DNA from: Capitulum mitella
Taxonomy: Eukaryota; Arthropoda; Thecostraca; Pollicipedomorpha; Pollicipedidae
Reading direction: 5' to 3'
Assembly (NCBI GenBank): GCA_030062745.1
Contig: CP099839.1
Location: forward strand, 5,689,115-5,753,114
Length of the DNA: 64,000 bases
Part shown: piece by piece, positions 1 through 9,689 of the stretch
Position numbering within the stretch: the stretch's first letter is position 1
How the letters are laid out: the number at the start of each line of letters is the position of its first letter
Program-made: the position numbers and the translations under genes
The notes under the pieces: generated by a model
What the model was told of the DNA's origin: nothing
Database searches by the model: none
What the model saw: only the letters and a program-made list of their open reading frames with translations

Positions 1-433
1 CGAGTATTCAACAGCCCTCTGTGGCGTTGGCCTTCTCAGCTGTGCCTTTTTCTTACGCAGGGTTTAGCAAGGCGCTAGTAATTCAGGCTTGCTGAAGAAG
101 TTAGTGCTATGTCTGAGAGCTTTTGCATGGGATTTAAAGAAACTATGTAGCTCCAAATCACGTCTTTTTCTTCGGACGGTTTTATTGTCCCCCTGCCTGA
201 CATGATAATGAGAAGGCGGACAGGCCGCAGTTTACTTTTTTGTTGGCAACTGTCGTGGTGTACAGCGTCAATACTGGATTGATTGTCAAGGTGATAACTT
301 TCAGCCGCGCTCTCAGCACAAGAGCTAGCGTTTTAAGTGAAACGTTGGCATTTCTTCTGGGTAATTTACTCCACCTTTAATCTCAGCAGTTCTTTCGGAC
401 TAACCTATGACCGAGGAAATCAATTGCCCGCAG
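1..433. other. Intron upstream of the first visible MFSD6-like exon
   Basis: This stretch ends in a usable 3' splice site (ttgcccgcag) just before the first recognisable MFSD6-like exon at 434. I see no coding sequence or repeat in it. It is inferred to be intron because the exon at 434 begins in TM3 with a split codon, so the amino-terminal exon or exons must lie further left, outside the window. Confidence 0.6.
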
Positions 434-572
434 GTACCGCAAGGGGAAGATGATGCTGATGGCAGCGCTATGCTGCTGGATCTTCTTCACCATGATGCTG
501 AGCTTCTGCCAGCCGGTCGCAACGGCCTGCATTGTCTTCAACAAAACCCACTACATTGTTGAGGATAAGCGG
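434..572 (+). CDS. MFSD6: MFSD6-like exon 1 of 12 visible (TM3)
   Basis: Acceptor ttgcccgcag, donor cgg|gtaaga. The exon begins with the third base of a split codon, then [18 protein letters not shown] and ends [12 protein letters not shown]. It carries TM3 and the start of the extracytoplasmic loop with an NKT glycosylation sequon. The YRKGK start corresponds to the basic end of the TM2-TM3 loop, which is why an upstream exon with TM1-2 must exist. Confidence 0.88.
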
Positions 573-3500
573 GTAAGACCAGAAAACACTCTTACGAAAC
601 AAATACCCCAACTGCAGCCGCGAGAGTCCCAGAGATACGGACGTCGAGGGATGACGTCGTAAATCCTGCGCGATCGTAACCGTGACAAGTTACGCCGGCG
701 GCCTTGGCGTCATTTTTAAAGCCGTCGTAGTCGCAAGGGACAACGTTACTGCTCTGAAGGCGTAAATATCTACCGATGTCTCCACCTCTCCTGCATTTCA
801 TTGCAAGAAGATGCATCCTTGTTACAACGGTGACGAGATCATACCGGCGACCGACCACCACGACAGAAAGCAGCCGCTCGGAGGAGCACACTCCTGCCGT
901 CCTGCTGACGTCAGCCGACCCCTCGCGCAGGTGTACAAGCGGAGCGTGGACGAGCTGGAGGCGCCGCCGGTGCCGGCCGGCAGCCTGGAGACGCCGCTCT
1001 ACCTGCAGCTGGTGGACGACACCGAGCCGGCGCCCAGCAGGAAAAGGCGCGACATCGCCGTCGACCGCAGCCGCGTCATCGGCCAGTCGCCGCGGGCGGT
1101 GAGTCACGTGGCCGGACCACTGCCGCGACGTCAGGCCGACTACCCTCTGACCTCTGGGGCTCACTTTCCGCCGTTCCGACGTCAGACGACCTCGCGGCGG
1201 TTCCAGTTCGCGCGCATGGGGACCGTTCGCTCAGGGAGAAGGGGAACGGGCTGGTCAATTGGCGGTCGGCGACATAATCCGTTTCTGTGGGCGGCGCGTG
1301 CCGGCTGACATTCTCCGAGGACGCTTCGTGCAGGCCTGCCGAGGCGGACACTGATGGCCCGTCCTGGTAATCCACTTAGCGACGGCGCTGGCCGCCTCCC
1401 GGCCGCCGAGGCCGGCTGCAATCGATAGTCTGCTCGTGAGCCCGTCTCCCACGGAAGCGCCGGGTTCCGGGCTGGCCGGCGGCGGATCAGCCCCAGTCCC
1501 CGTCTGGAGCCTGGCCGGGCGCCAGGCGCCAGAAGGGAGTGGCGGTATTGCGACAGCCCGCGGCCGAACGCGTCCGCGCAGGGTCTGCATACGGGAGCAT
1601 CGTGCAGCATGGAGCATGCATACATGGACACATGTTTTCAGGGCGTACATGCAGTGCGTCTTAATTGGCACGAATGAATCTGTCAGTCTGGGTGTGAGGC
1701 GGGGAAGGAGTCGGGCTTTGCTGAGCCTCCTAGCCCGCAGTTCGTGTAGGCGCGGGTGTGATTGAGAGAGAAGTCGGACTCCATGACGGAGCTCACGGCG
1801 TGATTTTATTTTAGGTCTCGGTTGATGCAACATCGGCTGCATGTATGAGTTCAGAGTAAGCCTGTCTGTGACGTGAAAACAGGCTGGGTGTCCTACCCTC
1901 CCCTGCTCAGTAAGTCGGGTCCCACTCTTTCCAAAGGCCAGTCGTGCAGATCATTGATATTTTCAGCGGCCCGGGACGTGGTCATGTGCGGTAGTGCTCG
2001 TGATGGGATATCAGTGTTTAATCAGTCCCACCACGAAATCGCTGCTGGTGGAACCGTGAAAGGCAATTAGTAAATCGAACGGTGAAGCGCTGGGTGTCTT
2101 GAGCTAGGAAAGGTATGACCATCTTTGATGTTCTGTTGTCACGCTTCTGTTGGTGCCATTCTGCGCTCTTCCAAAACTCGCTTGGCTAGACATGCTCCTG
2201 CTATAGATGTTGTTTATGCTAGACGTTGTCACCATTCCCGTGCTCGGTGACCTGATCAGATGAGCGCTCACTTCTTGCTGATGACTGAGCTTTCCCAGCC
2301 ATTGCATCGAGGTATGATTTAGTCACGCACCAAACAGACCAGACCATCACGGAAGATCCAAGAGCATTAGCAAAATCGAACTCGGCCTTTTTCCAGATGA
2401 CGTTCGTCGTCAACTACGACAAGAGCAAGCACGAGACGCTGCGCACGCCGCCGTTCTCCAGCATCGTGTACAACGTCAAGGACATCCAGAAGGTGTTCTT
2501 CCTGACGTTCCTGCTGGTGACGCTGGGCGAGTTCTTCTCGGCGCCGGCCATCACGCTGGCCGACTCGGTGATCCTCAGCTACCTGGGCGACGACACGGAC
2601 CACTACGGCCGGCAGCGCATGTTCGGCTCCATCGGCTGGGGCCTGGCCATGTTCTTCGTGGGCATCGCGCTCGACCACAGCACGTCGTTCCCGAACCACC
2701 CGTGCGAGCCGCACTCGGGCGAGCGCAACTACACCATCTGCTTCGCCACGTTCTCGGTGCTGATGGGCTGCGCGTTCATCACGGCGACCCAGTTCAAGTT
2801 CGACTACTCGCTGGAGGAGCAGGTCGGTATGCGGACGGCGCTCGCCAGTTCAGATCACTTTGCGTCGATTCGTTGGCAGTCACGTTCAACCTTTTCTTCT
2901 TTTACTTGATGACGAACACGGAGTGATGGTTTGCTTGGAGCACATCGTTTTTGGATTGATGCTTGGATGATTCGTATGCCTCCCACTACCCACATAAAGC
3001 TTCAGACGGTGACCGCCATCTCCGTTTCAAGCCTCATCTCTCACCAGCCAGCCACTGTTTGGGCCAAATACTCTGAAGGCTGTTTACTGAAATGCTCCAC
3101 GGCCGTTTTTTTCGGGACGTTTCGTGTTTGGTCTCGCGTGTGCAGCGCTGGATCCGATCCGTATTTCAGCCAGAGAAAGAGCAGACTGCAGAGGAGAAAT
3201 ACGAGGCGTCGCTGCCGCCCGTCAAGGACTGGCAGAAGCCGCAGCCGGAGCCTCAGCAGTCTCAGAGGGACGCCATACGCGAGGCCATGAAGAATCTGCC
3301 ACAGCTGAAGGTATCGACATTTACCAACCGGTGCTGAGACAGATTACTATAATCGTCTCGCTCTGTTTAGCGTTGCTGCCTGTCATTACGTCTCACATGA
3401 GGGCTTCGAGATGGGACAAATTATCGTAAGCTGTCGCACGTATGAAAGCAAAAGAACCATTCAAAGCGTGTTTTGCAATGAATGTAGACAAAGTTGACTC

Positions 3501-6500
3501 ATTTCAAGCTTGAACATCATGCCGAATACTTGCGCTGCCACACGTATGCAGCACGGGTGGAAATAACGTGACGTCATGGAATTTATTTCAGGAGTTAATG
3601 AACTGTGATCACTGTTGTACTACATCCGTTTCTACATCCGTAAAGGTAAAAGGTTTAATAGAAACAATGTGTCAATTTCAAAGCCATATTGCGAGGGCTG
3701 ACTCGCTGCTCGCGCTGTTTGATTTTAGGTCTGGACGGATCATTATCGTGCCATCGCTGGTGACTCTCGTTTGATCTGAGTTTGCTGCTCGCCTTTGATC
3801 GCCGTCCGTTCTGGTCTCAGAGCAAGGTATTCGCCAACACCATGATGAAGATCCCGGAATGGACGAACGTCTTCAAACAGCTGAAGAACGTCCGATGCAT
3901 GGCTTTCCTCTTTGTCGCCTGGTGGATGGGCATCGGAATGGGCCTGATCTTCGCGTTCCTGTTCTGGCATCTTCAGGTCCGCAGACAGCCAAAACGATTT
4001 GCGCCAAATGAAAGGCAGTTCGTGCACGACGTACCGGGAATGTATAATCTGAGATTTTCTCGTCATTACGCGTCTGGCGCCTAGGCTTCTGGTTTGTGTG
4101 GAGTAAGCATAAACATAAATGGAATACTTCTTTTCGAAAATATAAAGCTTTAGATGACACCGTAAGGACAACAGGTAGTGACAATGCGCTGTTTAGTGTG
4201 TTTTGTGATGCTCTTTGATATGTTTCGTTGCAAACCGTAAAATTTGTGGTACTTGACCCATGCGACCTTAGCTTAGAAGCCACTGTGCACACGATACGGG
4301 AACTTTTCACAGACCAAAGTATGGAAGTTCAAACTATTTTAGGCCACACGAACATTGACTTATCGAGCGACCTCCATGTTCCAGGACTTTGGCGGTACGC
4401 CAACCGTTTTTGGTGTCGCCTCCATCATCAACCACATCTCGGAGATATTTGCCTACTTCTTCTGCTTCCGCCTCATCAACCAGTATGGCCACGTCAAGGT
4501 TCGTCGCCACCTGACGTTTGTTCTGCAACACCGGCCTAATGCCAGCGCTTTCTGAAACGCCGTATTAACCCTATCCTGGCGGGGGGGAGGGGGGCTGAAT
4601 CCTCCCCATTGGGTTTTTTACTTGCCGATTACAGGGTTTTTGACGCAGTTTCACGAAACTTGGCGACTTTCCCTAGTTATTCTTTCTACGTTCTGCAACA
4701 GAATTTTGTAATTTGATTTTGCTCAGGAGCGGAGCCAGGCATCATTTCTGGGAGGCACCTCAGGCCATTTTCGGCCCTGTTAAGTGTAAAAGGAAAATGT
4801 CTGCTAAAACAACGTTTTTAAGATAGAACTTAGGACTTTATACGGATGTATAGGAAAATAGTTCAGGAACCTACAAAAACAATTTTGTTTATCTGAGATC
4901 ACTTCACAAAGTCAGGCCAAGGTCAAAAGTCAATATTTCGTTTCATTGGATTAATTTTGGAGCTATTTCTTCAAACCTGAAATGCATGTCACGTAGAAGG
5001 GTGTCCTCTACTTGTGAACTAAGTTTCAGCTTGATATCCGGTTGGGTCACGGAACTATGACCTAAAATACCAGTGCACACACCTTATATCACAAGAGCCG
5101 TAAAATAGAATTTTAGAAATAGAGTGAATTCAAATGGTTGGAAACGTTTACAAACGATGTGGAATGCACACGAGATCATTCCAAGTGACTCTAAGGTCAT
5201 TGGAGGTCATTTTAGGTCAAAGGCCGTCAGTTAATGTGAAGAACATGTGATCATGATAGTTGTCCCTTTTTATGCCCCTGGCACCGCCTATGCTAACATT
5301 ATACAAACATTGTAATACGATTTGTACTTCTTCAGCTTCAGATAACATGACTAGAAGGAAGCTAAAAAAATGTTTTGAACTGTTTTTTTCCCCAAAATTT
5401 CAAAAGTAGAGACCAAGGGTAAAAGTCACATCCATAGTCCTTCGATTCATACCAGTTTCATCAAAACCGGTCCATAAACAACAGAAACAACAGAGTCATA
5501 ACAAGTCCGAAAATATCCTCCATTTTGACTTTTTGCCCCCTGTATCCACCCCTTTCAAAATTTGGAAAACTTGTTTATATAAAAATGTAGTTTGCATTTT
5601 GGAAAATCGATTGCCGCTTGTTTCGGTGAAATCGGATGTGTAGTTCTTGAGATCTTAGGAGGGCCGAATCCTGGAGGACCGAATCCCCCCGTACGGGGGG
5701 GGGGGTCGGATTCGGCCCCATGCCGTCTAGCCCTCCAGGAATATGGTTAATGCTCCTCCATTCTCAGAAAACAAATTTAGCTTACCTGACATGTCTGAAA
5801 CAGTTTCCTTAAAAGAGGATTACCGAAGCCTGGCATCATCTACATCATACGCGTAGAGTATGAATGTTATACTTGCAGAGGAATTATTTTTTGTACCGCC
5901 TTACAGCGAGACAATCTGTCCACATTCACGCCATGCATACATGATGTGATCCAGAAACGGGTTCCCATTTCGGCGATAAGACTCAAAAAGGGGAATTCTC
6001 GTCGTGTTCTCACAAAAATCGTCGCTTTCCCAGCAAGCGCGATGTTTGTTTACCATAAGAGATTTTTAACAGATTCCATGCGGGTATCGTTTCCGAAGTG
6101 CACGGCTCTGACTGTTAAGCCCTGCTCCTGCGATTTAGGGTGCTGCTGCCTGTTCAGAAACAGCAGACGAGATGGGAATGGATGGACGGCCAGCGCATCG
6201 CCGTATGATGCTGAACTCCCAGCAATCCGTATCAGATGGCAAATTAAACTGAAATAAACGGAAAATGCTTCGGATAAACGCCAAAATAAAATGTTTGAAT
6301 GCATGTTCGTGAAACAAAGTGTTCAGTGGTTTTACCGTCTTTCAGATCCTGTGCCTCGGGCTGACAGCAAATGTATTGCGCTTTTTGTACATCTCATGGC
6401 TGAGGAACCCATGGTGGGTCCTGCCCTTTGAGCTTATTCAAGGTAAGCATGACTTCTTCACGACACTGTAGCTGCGCTTTGAATAGCTCAGGTTGCAACT

Positions 6501-7448
6501 GCCGTTTGAGGGCGTTACGTGGACGAGTTGTCTTTTTATAAGGACCCTGCTTGGAAAAACTGGTTGTCAGGTTTGACCTGAGCCTCGTCCCATGCAGCAT
6601 GTCTCTCCAGCTTGACCACCTCTTTCGGGCAGGCATCACCCACGCCTCGACCTGGGCGGCGTGCGTGTCGTACCTGAACCACGCCGTGCCGGACCACCGC
6701 CAGTCGGCGCAGGGCGTGCTCCAGGTCATCCAGCACGCACTGGGCAAGGGCAGCGGCGCCATCTTCGGCGGTATCCTCATCAACTACATCGGTGTGTGGT
6801 CTCAGAGGACGCCGCGCCCCCACTGTTCCTGGTTTCAGTGCGTCTCAGACTGGCTCGTTATATGTTTGATCTACTTGATTATTCATGCTGTCTGAAAATA
6901 TTAAAGCAGTTCGTATTGCGCTGTGAGATATGCAAAAGTCATCGCGCAATTTTAGGTGAACTCCGTAGCAGAAATTCGTGCTTGAGCATGAACTTTGTGC
7001 CTGTGTAAGAATGTTATTTTGGGCAGTCCAGTTACCAGTTTTTTGCGAAAGTTAATTACAGGAAAAATGTACAATACCCGTAAAAAACGCATTTATTGAC
7101 GTTTACGCAATGTGCGGTCTCTTTGTAGGCACCCAAGTAACGTTCCGCGTCTACGGCTTCCTGTCACTGTTCGTGCTCGGCTTGTTCATCTTCATCAACT
7201 TCTACAAGAGAGACACTGGTTTCCAGACCAACCTGGATCCCAGCGAGGATCCACGCCAGGCAAGTGACGGTGTTCTAGCCAGGGGCGTCAGTTTCTGTCA
7301 ATGATTGTGTGGGCCGAGCCGTGGGCCCGGCAACCCAACCTCCCTCTAAATGTGGGTTTCTGAGCGGATTTAGCCCACTTTATTTTGATAAATGGAAATT
7401 TTTGAGTTTTTCGTTACTATTTTTTAAACAAAAAGTCGCGTATATCCC

Positions 7449-7514
<66 letters not shown>

Positions 7515-9689
7515 GACAGAAAGATAGATAGATACATCACTTTATACCTTATTGTATACTTTCTGCCTATCTTTTATCTGTTGCGGCCGTTCCTTTCGTT
7601 ATTTTTGCCCAGTTCTCTTGACAACTGGCAGAAGATATTGAAGGGCCCAAGCCAATACTGGAGGGGCCCAGATCAACATTGGATGGGCCAGGGCCCCCTC
7701 GAAAGAATACAGATCGACACCCCTGGTTCTAGCTGTTAGACATGCTACCATATTAGGACGCAGAGGCAGAACTGGATTTGATCTGGAATGAGCTGGATTC
7801 TTAGTTAAGTCCCCATTACTGATAATGAAAGGTGGATGGTCGGGCTTTTTGTTTTCTGATGTCTTTGACTCAGTACTGGAAAATATTTTGTTATGGATGA
7901 AAGAGAGAAAGGCACAATAATCTGCATGCAATGCGATCTGCATTCTCAAGTTCAAGGGCGGATCCAGACCATGTGCTAGGAGAGGGAGAGGCAAATCTCC
8001 ATCCATGGAGCCTAAACTACCCCAAAATGCATATTTCTGCCCAGATTTCGGTCAATTTGTTTCACCATTTTCGAGAACGAACATGTATTTTGAACAAAAT
8101 GTTTCGAAGACAAAATCGTACTTTTCCTTCCGAGGGGCGAGGACATGTTCTCCCCATTCCAACTAGAGGAGGCCATAACTCTGGTGCCTCCCCCTCCTGA
8201 ACCCGCCATTGAGCAAGTTACCGCACCACGGGAACTATGCTTCCCTGAACAAATTAAACGACTGTGCTTTTGTCGCATTGTTCCCCTGGGTAATCGCTGA
8301 AGCAGCAAACGTGAAACTTTTCCATGCCACAGTGGCTCGGCAACCTGTGACGATCTCAGACTCGGTCCCCAGATGGCTGACGAGGGCGGAGCTCTGGCCC
8401 CCCACGGCGTGCCGGCCAGCCCGATGCCCCGCGCGCTCTCCTCCACGCGGCTGCACGAGCAAGACCCGGGCTACGGCTCCACCAACTACCAGGCGCAGGA
8501 CGGCACGCTGGCCCCTCCAGGTGACGGCTGTACCCTTCCCTCACCCGGCCGGGATATGACGTCGTTATAGCGACGTGACGGCGAAGTCACCCGTTCGTGG
8601 TCTCGGGGTCAACCGGTCACGTTTCCGTGTCTTCCGATGCTCACCGTGTTCAGTTCTGTCTAACAATCACGTCGCAGTCTGACCAGTTGATCGGTTCTAT
8701 CTGTCGGCGCTCGTGACTCCTTTGTCTACTGTTCAGGAGGAACGAACCCCTTCACCGGCGGCGGAGGAGACGGAGGGAACTACAACGGCGGCGGCGGCGG
8801 CGGATACGGCGGGGGAAACGGCGGCTACAGCTACTCGACGCTCAAGTCCAGCAACCCCTTCAACCCGTTCCTGCAGTACAACAGCAACGAGGAGAAGATG
8901 CGCCTGGACGCCATCATTACCGAGAAGTATCAGCATGAAGAACCAGACTACTCATTCATGCGTAGGAACTTTAAGGTATTTACATGAGACCCTGCAAAAC
9001 ATTACCCTAACCTAACCCACCACCTAACCTAGCCTTATCGGCCCCAACCCAAACCAACCCAACCTAACCTACATTGAGGTGGAGCGCGAAATACGATTAC
9101 GTCTGTAACCTCTTAGTACAGTGCAGCCCGTAGCAACTGCAGAATCTCTCGAGGAACATCAAAGCTTAACATTTTTGGGAGGTATTGCCAGCTCTTTCTT
9201 CATTGTGGTTGTTCATATGAGTTGTAGTTGTTCATATGAGCTATCTGAGCTGCCGTGCCGTTTTTGTGTGTGGTGTAACTAAACGGAATATTCCGATGCC
9301 ATTTCAACGTTCGTCCGGTTGTTCAGTTTATATTTTCTAAAAAAAACTGTTTAATGTCATAGGCAAATCTACCCACCCTCCATGCAATGACCTGAGTAAT
9401 ACCAATGACCAGTGTAATTAAAAAAGTGTCGAGGCAATGGAATGTAGGCCGGCCGATAACCCGCGGTGGTGAGCGGTGCACTGCACTAAATCGCCGCTAG
9501 AGGGCCGACCAATGCGCTCCCCCCCCCGCCTAGCAGCGGACGGTCACCGCAGGCCGTCCTGTGCCGCAGGAGTGGAGCGACACGTACAACCGGCAGCTGA
9601 AGGACAGCATGGTGGTGAAGGCGCCGGAGCCGGCCATGGTCTACCACGCCCCGCAGCCGGAGCAGAGCGCCGACAACTACGCCTGGTAG
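434..9689 (+). CDS. MFSD6: MFSD6-like major facilitator protein, 5'-partial, 12 exons
   Basis: Polytopic membrane transporter of the major facilitator superfamily, MFS_1_like/MFSD6 branch; the substrate is not settled for this family. Joined exons are 434-572, 931-1098, 2397-2822, 3146-3310, 3821-3976, 4385-4498, 6346-6442, 6633-6791, 7129-7259, 8373-8520, 8737-8975 and 9570-9689. All intron phases agree and give 686 codons plus TAG. Diagnostic motifs are [14 protein letters not shown] followed by [19 protein letters not shown] (TM4-5) and the [17 protein letters not shown] junction before TM11. About ten transmembrane segments are visible; TM1-2 lie upstream of the window. A long polar loop between TM3 and TM4 and a glycine-rich cytoplasmic tail with SSNPFNPF follow the family pattern. 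Length fits the roughly 700-800 residues usual for MFSD6. One donor is GC rather than GT (7260). It converges on the SV2-like gene. Family call is firm; orthology to a named gene is inference. Confidence 0.92.
573..930 (+). other. Intron of the MFSD6-like gene
   Basis: Intron between gtaaga at 573 and the acceptor cctcgcgcag ending at 930. Nothing else recognised; open frames here run into the flanking exon. Confidence 0.7.
931..1098 (+). CDS. MFSD6: MFSD6-like exon 2 (polar loop)
   Basis: Acceptor cctcgcgcag, donor gcg|gtgagt, both strong and in phase 0. Encodes [17 protein letters not shown] through RVIGQSPRA, a charged loop between TM3 and TM4 with a basic SRKRRD run. This loop is the variable insertion of the MFSD6 family, so sequence conservation is low; the assignment rests on splice sites, phase and position. 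Confidence 0.78.
1099..2396 (+). other. Intron of the MFSD6-like gene (1.3 kb)
   Basis: GC-rich first half (about 1150-1620), then mixed sequence. Several long open frames occur on both strands of the GC-rich part, but none shows a recognisable domain, and they are best explained by low stop-codon frequency. No repeat or RNA gene seen. Confidence 0.6.
2397..2822 (+). CDS. MFSD6: MFSD6-like exon 3 (TM4-TM6 core)
   Basis: Acceptor cctttttccag, donor cag|gtcggt, phase 0 at both ends, 142 codons. It contains the strongest family signature: [54 protein letters not shown], and a third hydrophobic helix [18 protein letters not shown]. An NYT sequon lies in the loop GERNYTICF. Coding bases are strongly GC-biased at third positions compared with the flanking introns. 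Confidence 0.95.
2823..3145 (+). other. Intron of the MFSD6-like gene
   Basis: Ordinary intron between exons 3 and 4; nothing else recognised. Confidence 0.6.
3146..3310 (+). CDS. MFSD6: MFSD6-like exon 4 (central cytoplasmic loop)
   Basis: Encodes the hydrophilic loop between TM6 and TM7: [20 protein letters not shown], then a Gln/Pro-rich stretch and [10 protein letters not shown] before donor aag|gtatcg. Two acceptors share the same frame, gcgtgtgcag ending at 3145 and gtatttcag ending at 3169. The exon may therefore start at 3146 (adding RWIRSVFQ) or at 3170. RNA reads across this junction would decide. Confidence 0.8.
3311..3820 (+). other. Intron of the MFSD6-like gene
   Basis: AT-richer intron; nothing else recognised. 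Confidence 0.6.
3821..3976 (+). CDS. MFSD6: MFSD6-like exon 5 (TM7)
   Basis: Acceptor tctggtctcag, donor cag|gtccgc, phase 0, 52 codons. Begins [20 protein letters not shown] and continues [19 protein letters not shown], then FAFLFWHLQ, the seventh transmembrane helix at the start of the carboxy-terminal half. Confidence 0.92.
3977..4384 (+). other. Intron of the MFSD6-like gene
   Basis: AT-rich intron ending cctccatgttccag; nothing else recognised. Confidence 0.6.
4385..4498 (+). CDS. MFSD6: MFSD6-like exon 6 (TM8)
   Basis: Acceptor ccatgttccag, donor aag|gttcgt, phase 0, 38 codons. [20 protein letters not shown] leads into [18 protein letters not shown], the eighth helix and the following cytoplasmic turn, with the family-typical SE and Y/F-rich helix end. 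Confidence 0.92.
4499..6345 (+). other. Intron of the MFSD6-like gene holding a piggyBac-like MITE
   Basis: 1.85 kb intron. About two thirds is the TTAA-flanked MITE listed at 4565-5750. The remaining 0.6 kb (5751-6345) shows nothing recognisable before the acceptor ccgtctttcag. Confidence 0.7.
4565..5750 (-). mobile_element. piggyBac-like MITE, copy 1
   Basis: Non-autonomous DNA element bounded by TTAA at 4565-4568 and 5747-5750. Its left end is TTAACCCTATCCTGGCGGGG; the right end reads AGCCCTCCAGGAATATGGTTAA, so the CCCTAT / ATAGGG-type termini are inverted and partly worn. A G-run and a 'cggattcggcccc' motif sit just inside the termini. It is homologous end to end with the copies at 12339 (opposite orientation) and 62591 (same orientation). 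The interior has repeated AGGTCA/TGACCT-type motifs and no transposase frame. TTAA target plus CCCT ends is the piggyBac hallmark; the superfamily call is inferred from that. Confidence 0.8.
6346..6442 (+). CDS. MFSD6: MFSD6-like exon 7 (TM9)
   Basis: Acceptor ccgtctttcag, donor caag|gtaagc, ends in phase 1. Encodes [32 protein letters not shown] and the first base of a split glycine codon. The [11 protein letters not shown] stretch is one of the best conserved pieces of MFSD6 proteins. Confidence 0.94.
6633..6791 (+). CDS. MFSD6: MFSD6-like exon 8 (TM10-TM11)
   Basis: Acceptor ctctttcgggcag, donor atcg|gtgtgt, phase 1 at both ends. Encodes [19 protein letters not shown], the polar turn [19 protein letters not shown] and the small-residue helix [15 protein letters not shown]. 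The G-rich helix and the ASTWAA motif are typical of the family. Confidence 0.94.
6792..7128 (+). other. Intron of the MFSD6-like gene
   Basis: AT-rich intron ending ctctttgtag; nothing else recognised. Confidence 0.6.
7129..7259 (+). CDS. MFSD6: MFSD6-like exon 9 (TM12), GC donor
   Basis: Acceptor ctctttgtag, phase 1 entry. Encodes [18 protein letters not shown] and [11 protein letters not shown], the last helix, then [14 protein letters not shown]. The exon ends cag|gcaagt, the standard context for a GC-AG intron, and the frame stays in register with the exon at 8373. No GT donor nearby keeps the frame. Confidence 0.9.
7280..7725 (+). mobile_element. hAT-type MITE with perfect 8-bp target duplication
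   Basis: 446-bp element flanked by GTTCTAGC at 7272-7279 and again at 7726-7733, a perfect 8-bp duplication. Ends are inverted: CAGGGGCGTCAGTTTCTGTC at the left, and the right end read in reverse gives CAGGGGTGTCGATCTGT. CAGGGG ends with an 8-bp duplication mark the hAT superfamily. The interior holds a (TA)n tract at 7450-7511 and no transposase frame. The intact duplication suggests a fairly recent insertion. Confidence 0.85.
7450..7511. repeat. (TA)n microsatellite
   Basis: About 31 uninterrupted TA units inside the hAT-type MITE; likely length-polymorphic. Confidence 0.97.
7953..8211 (+). mobile_element. hAT-type MITE, 260-bp family, copy 1
   Basis: 259-bp element starting CAAGGGCGGATCCAGACCAT; the right end in reverse reads CAATGGCGGGTTCAGGAGG. 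Flanks are CTCAAGTT (7945-7952) and AGCAAGTT (8212-8219), six of eight matching, as expected for an aged hAT duplication. It aligns along most of its length with 15116-15376, including the shared block around 'cagatttcggtc..ttgtttc' and 'aaaatgtttcgaa'. No coding capacity. Confidence 0.72.
8373..8520 (+). CDS. MFSD6: MFSD6-like exon 10 (cytoplasmic tail)
   Basis: Acceptor ctcggtccccag, donor ccag|gtgacg, phase 0 in and phase 1 out. Encodes [40 protein letters not shown] and AQDGTLAPP. The [16 protein letters not shown] stretch resembles the short conserved tail segment I recall from arthropod MFSD6 proteins. The leading Met is internal, not a start. Confidence 0.88.
8737..8975 (+). CDS. MFSD6: MFSD6-like exon 11 (Gly-rich tail)
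   Basis: Acceptor tctactgttcag, donor aag|gtattt; phase 1 entry completes a glycine codon. Encodes [14 protein letters not shown], a Gly/Tyr/Asn tract, then [19 protein letters not shown] and [14 protein letters not shown] to SFMRRNFK. Low-complexity glycine codons explain length variation; NPF motifs are possible endocytic-adaptor ligands (inference). Confidence 0.86.
8976..9569 (+). other. Intron with CCTAA-type motifs
   Basis: Intron containing a degenerate CCTAA-rich run at 8998-9072 (listed separately). Nothing else recognised before the acceptor tcctgtgccgcag. Confidence 0.6.
8998..9072. repeat. Degenerate CCTAA (TTAGG-type) telomere-like tract
   Basis: Several CCTAACC units (for example taccctaacctaaccc and aacctaacctac) interspersed with CCCAACC variants over about 75 bases. 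TTAGG is the ancestral arthropod telomere repeat; this is a short intronic tract, not a chromosome end. Confidence 0.5.
9570..9689 (+). CDS. MFSD6: MFSD6-like terminal exon with stop
   Basis: Acceptor ctgtgccgcag, phase 0, 39 codons then TAG at 9687-9689. Encodes [20 protein letters not shown] through QSADNYAW. An upstream in-frame acceptor (caccgcag ending 9552) would add six residues and is less likely. Acidic-polar tail, no membrane segment. Confidence 0.85.
   Translation, partial: EWSDTYNRQLKDSMVVKAPEPAMVYHAPQPEQSADNYAW

Larger units (their letters stand above)
7260..8372 (+). other. Intron with GC donor and two hAT-type MITEs
   Basis: 1.1 kb GC-AG intron. It contains the hAT-type elements at 7280-7725 and 7953-8211, together about 60 per cent of its length. 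The rest shows nothing recognisable. The first element begins only 20 bases after the splice donor. Confidence 0.7.
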
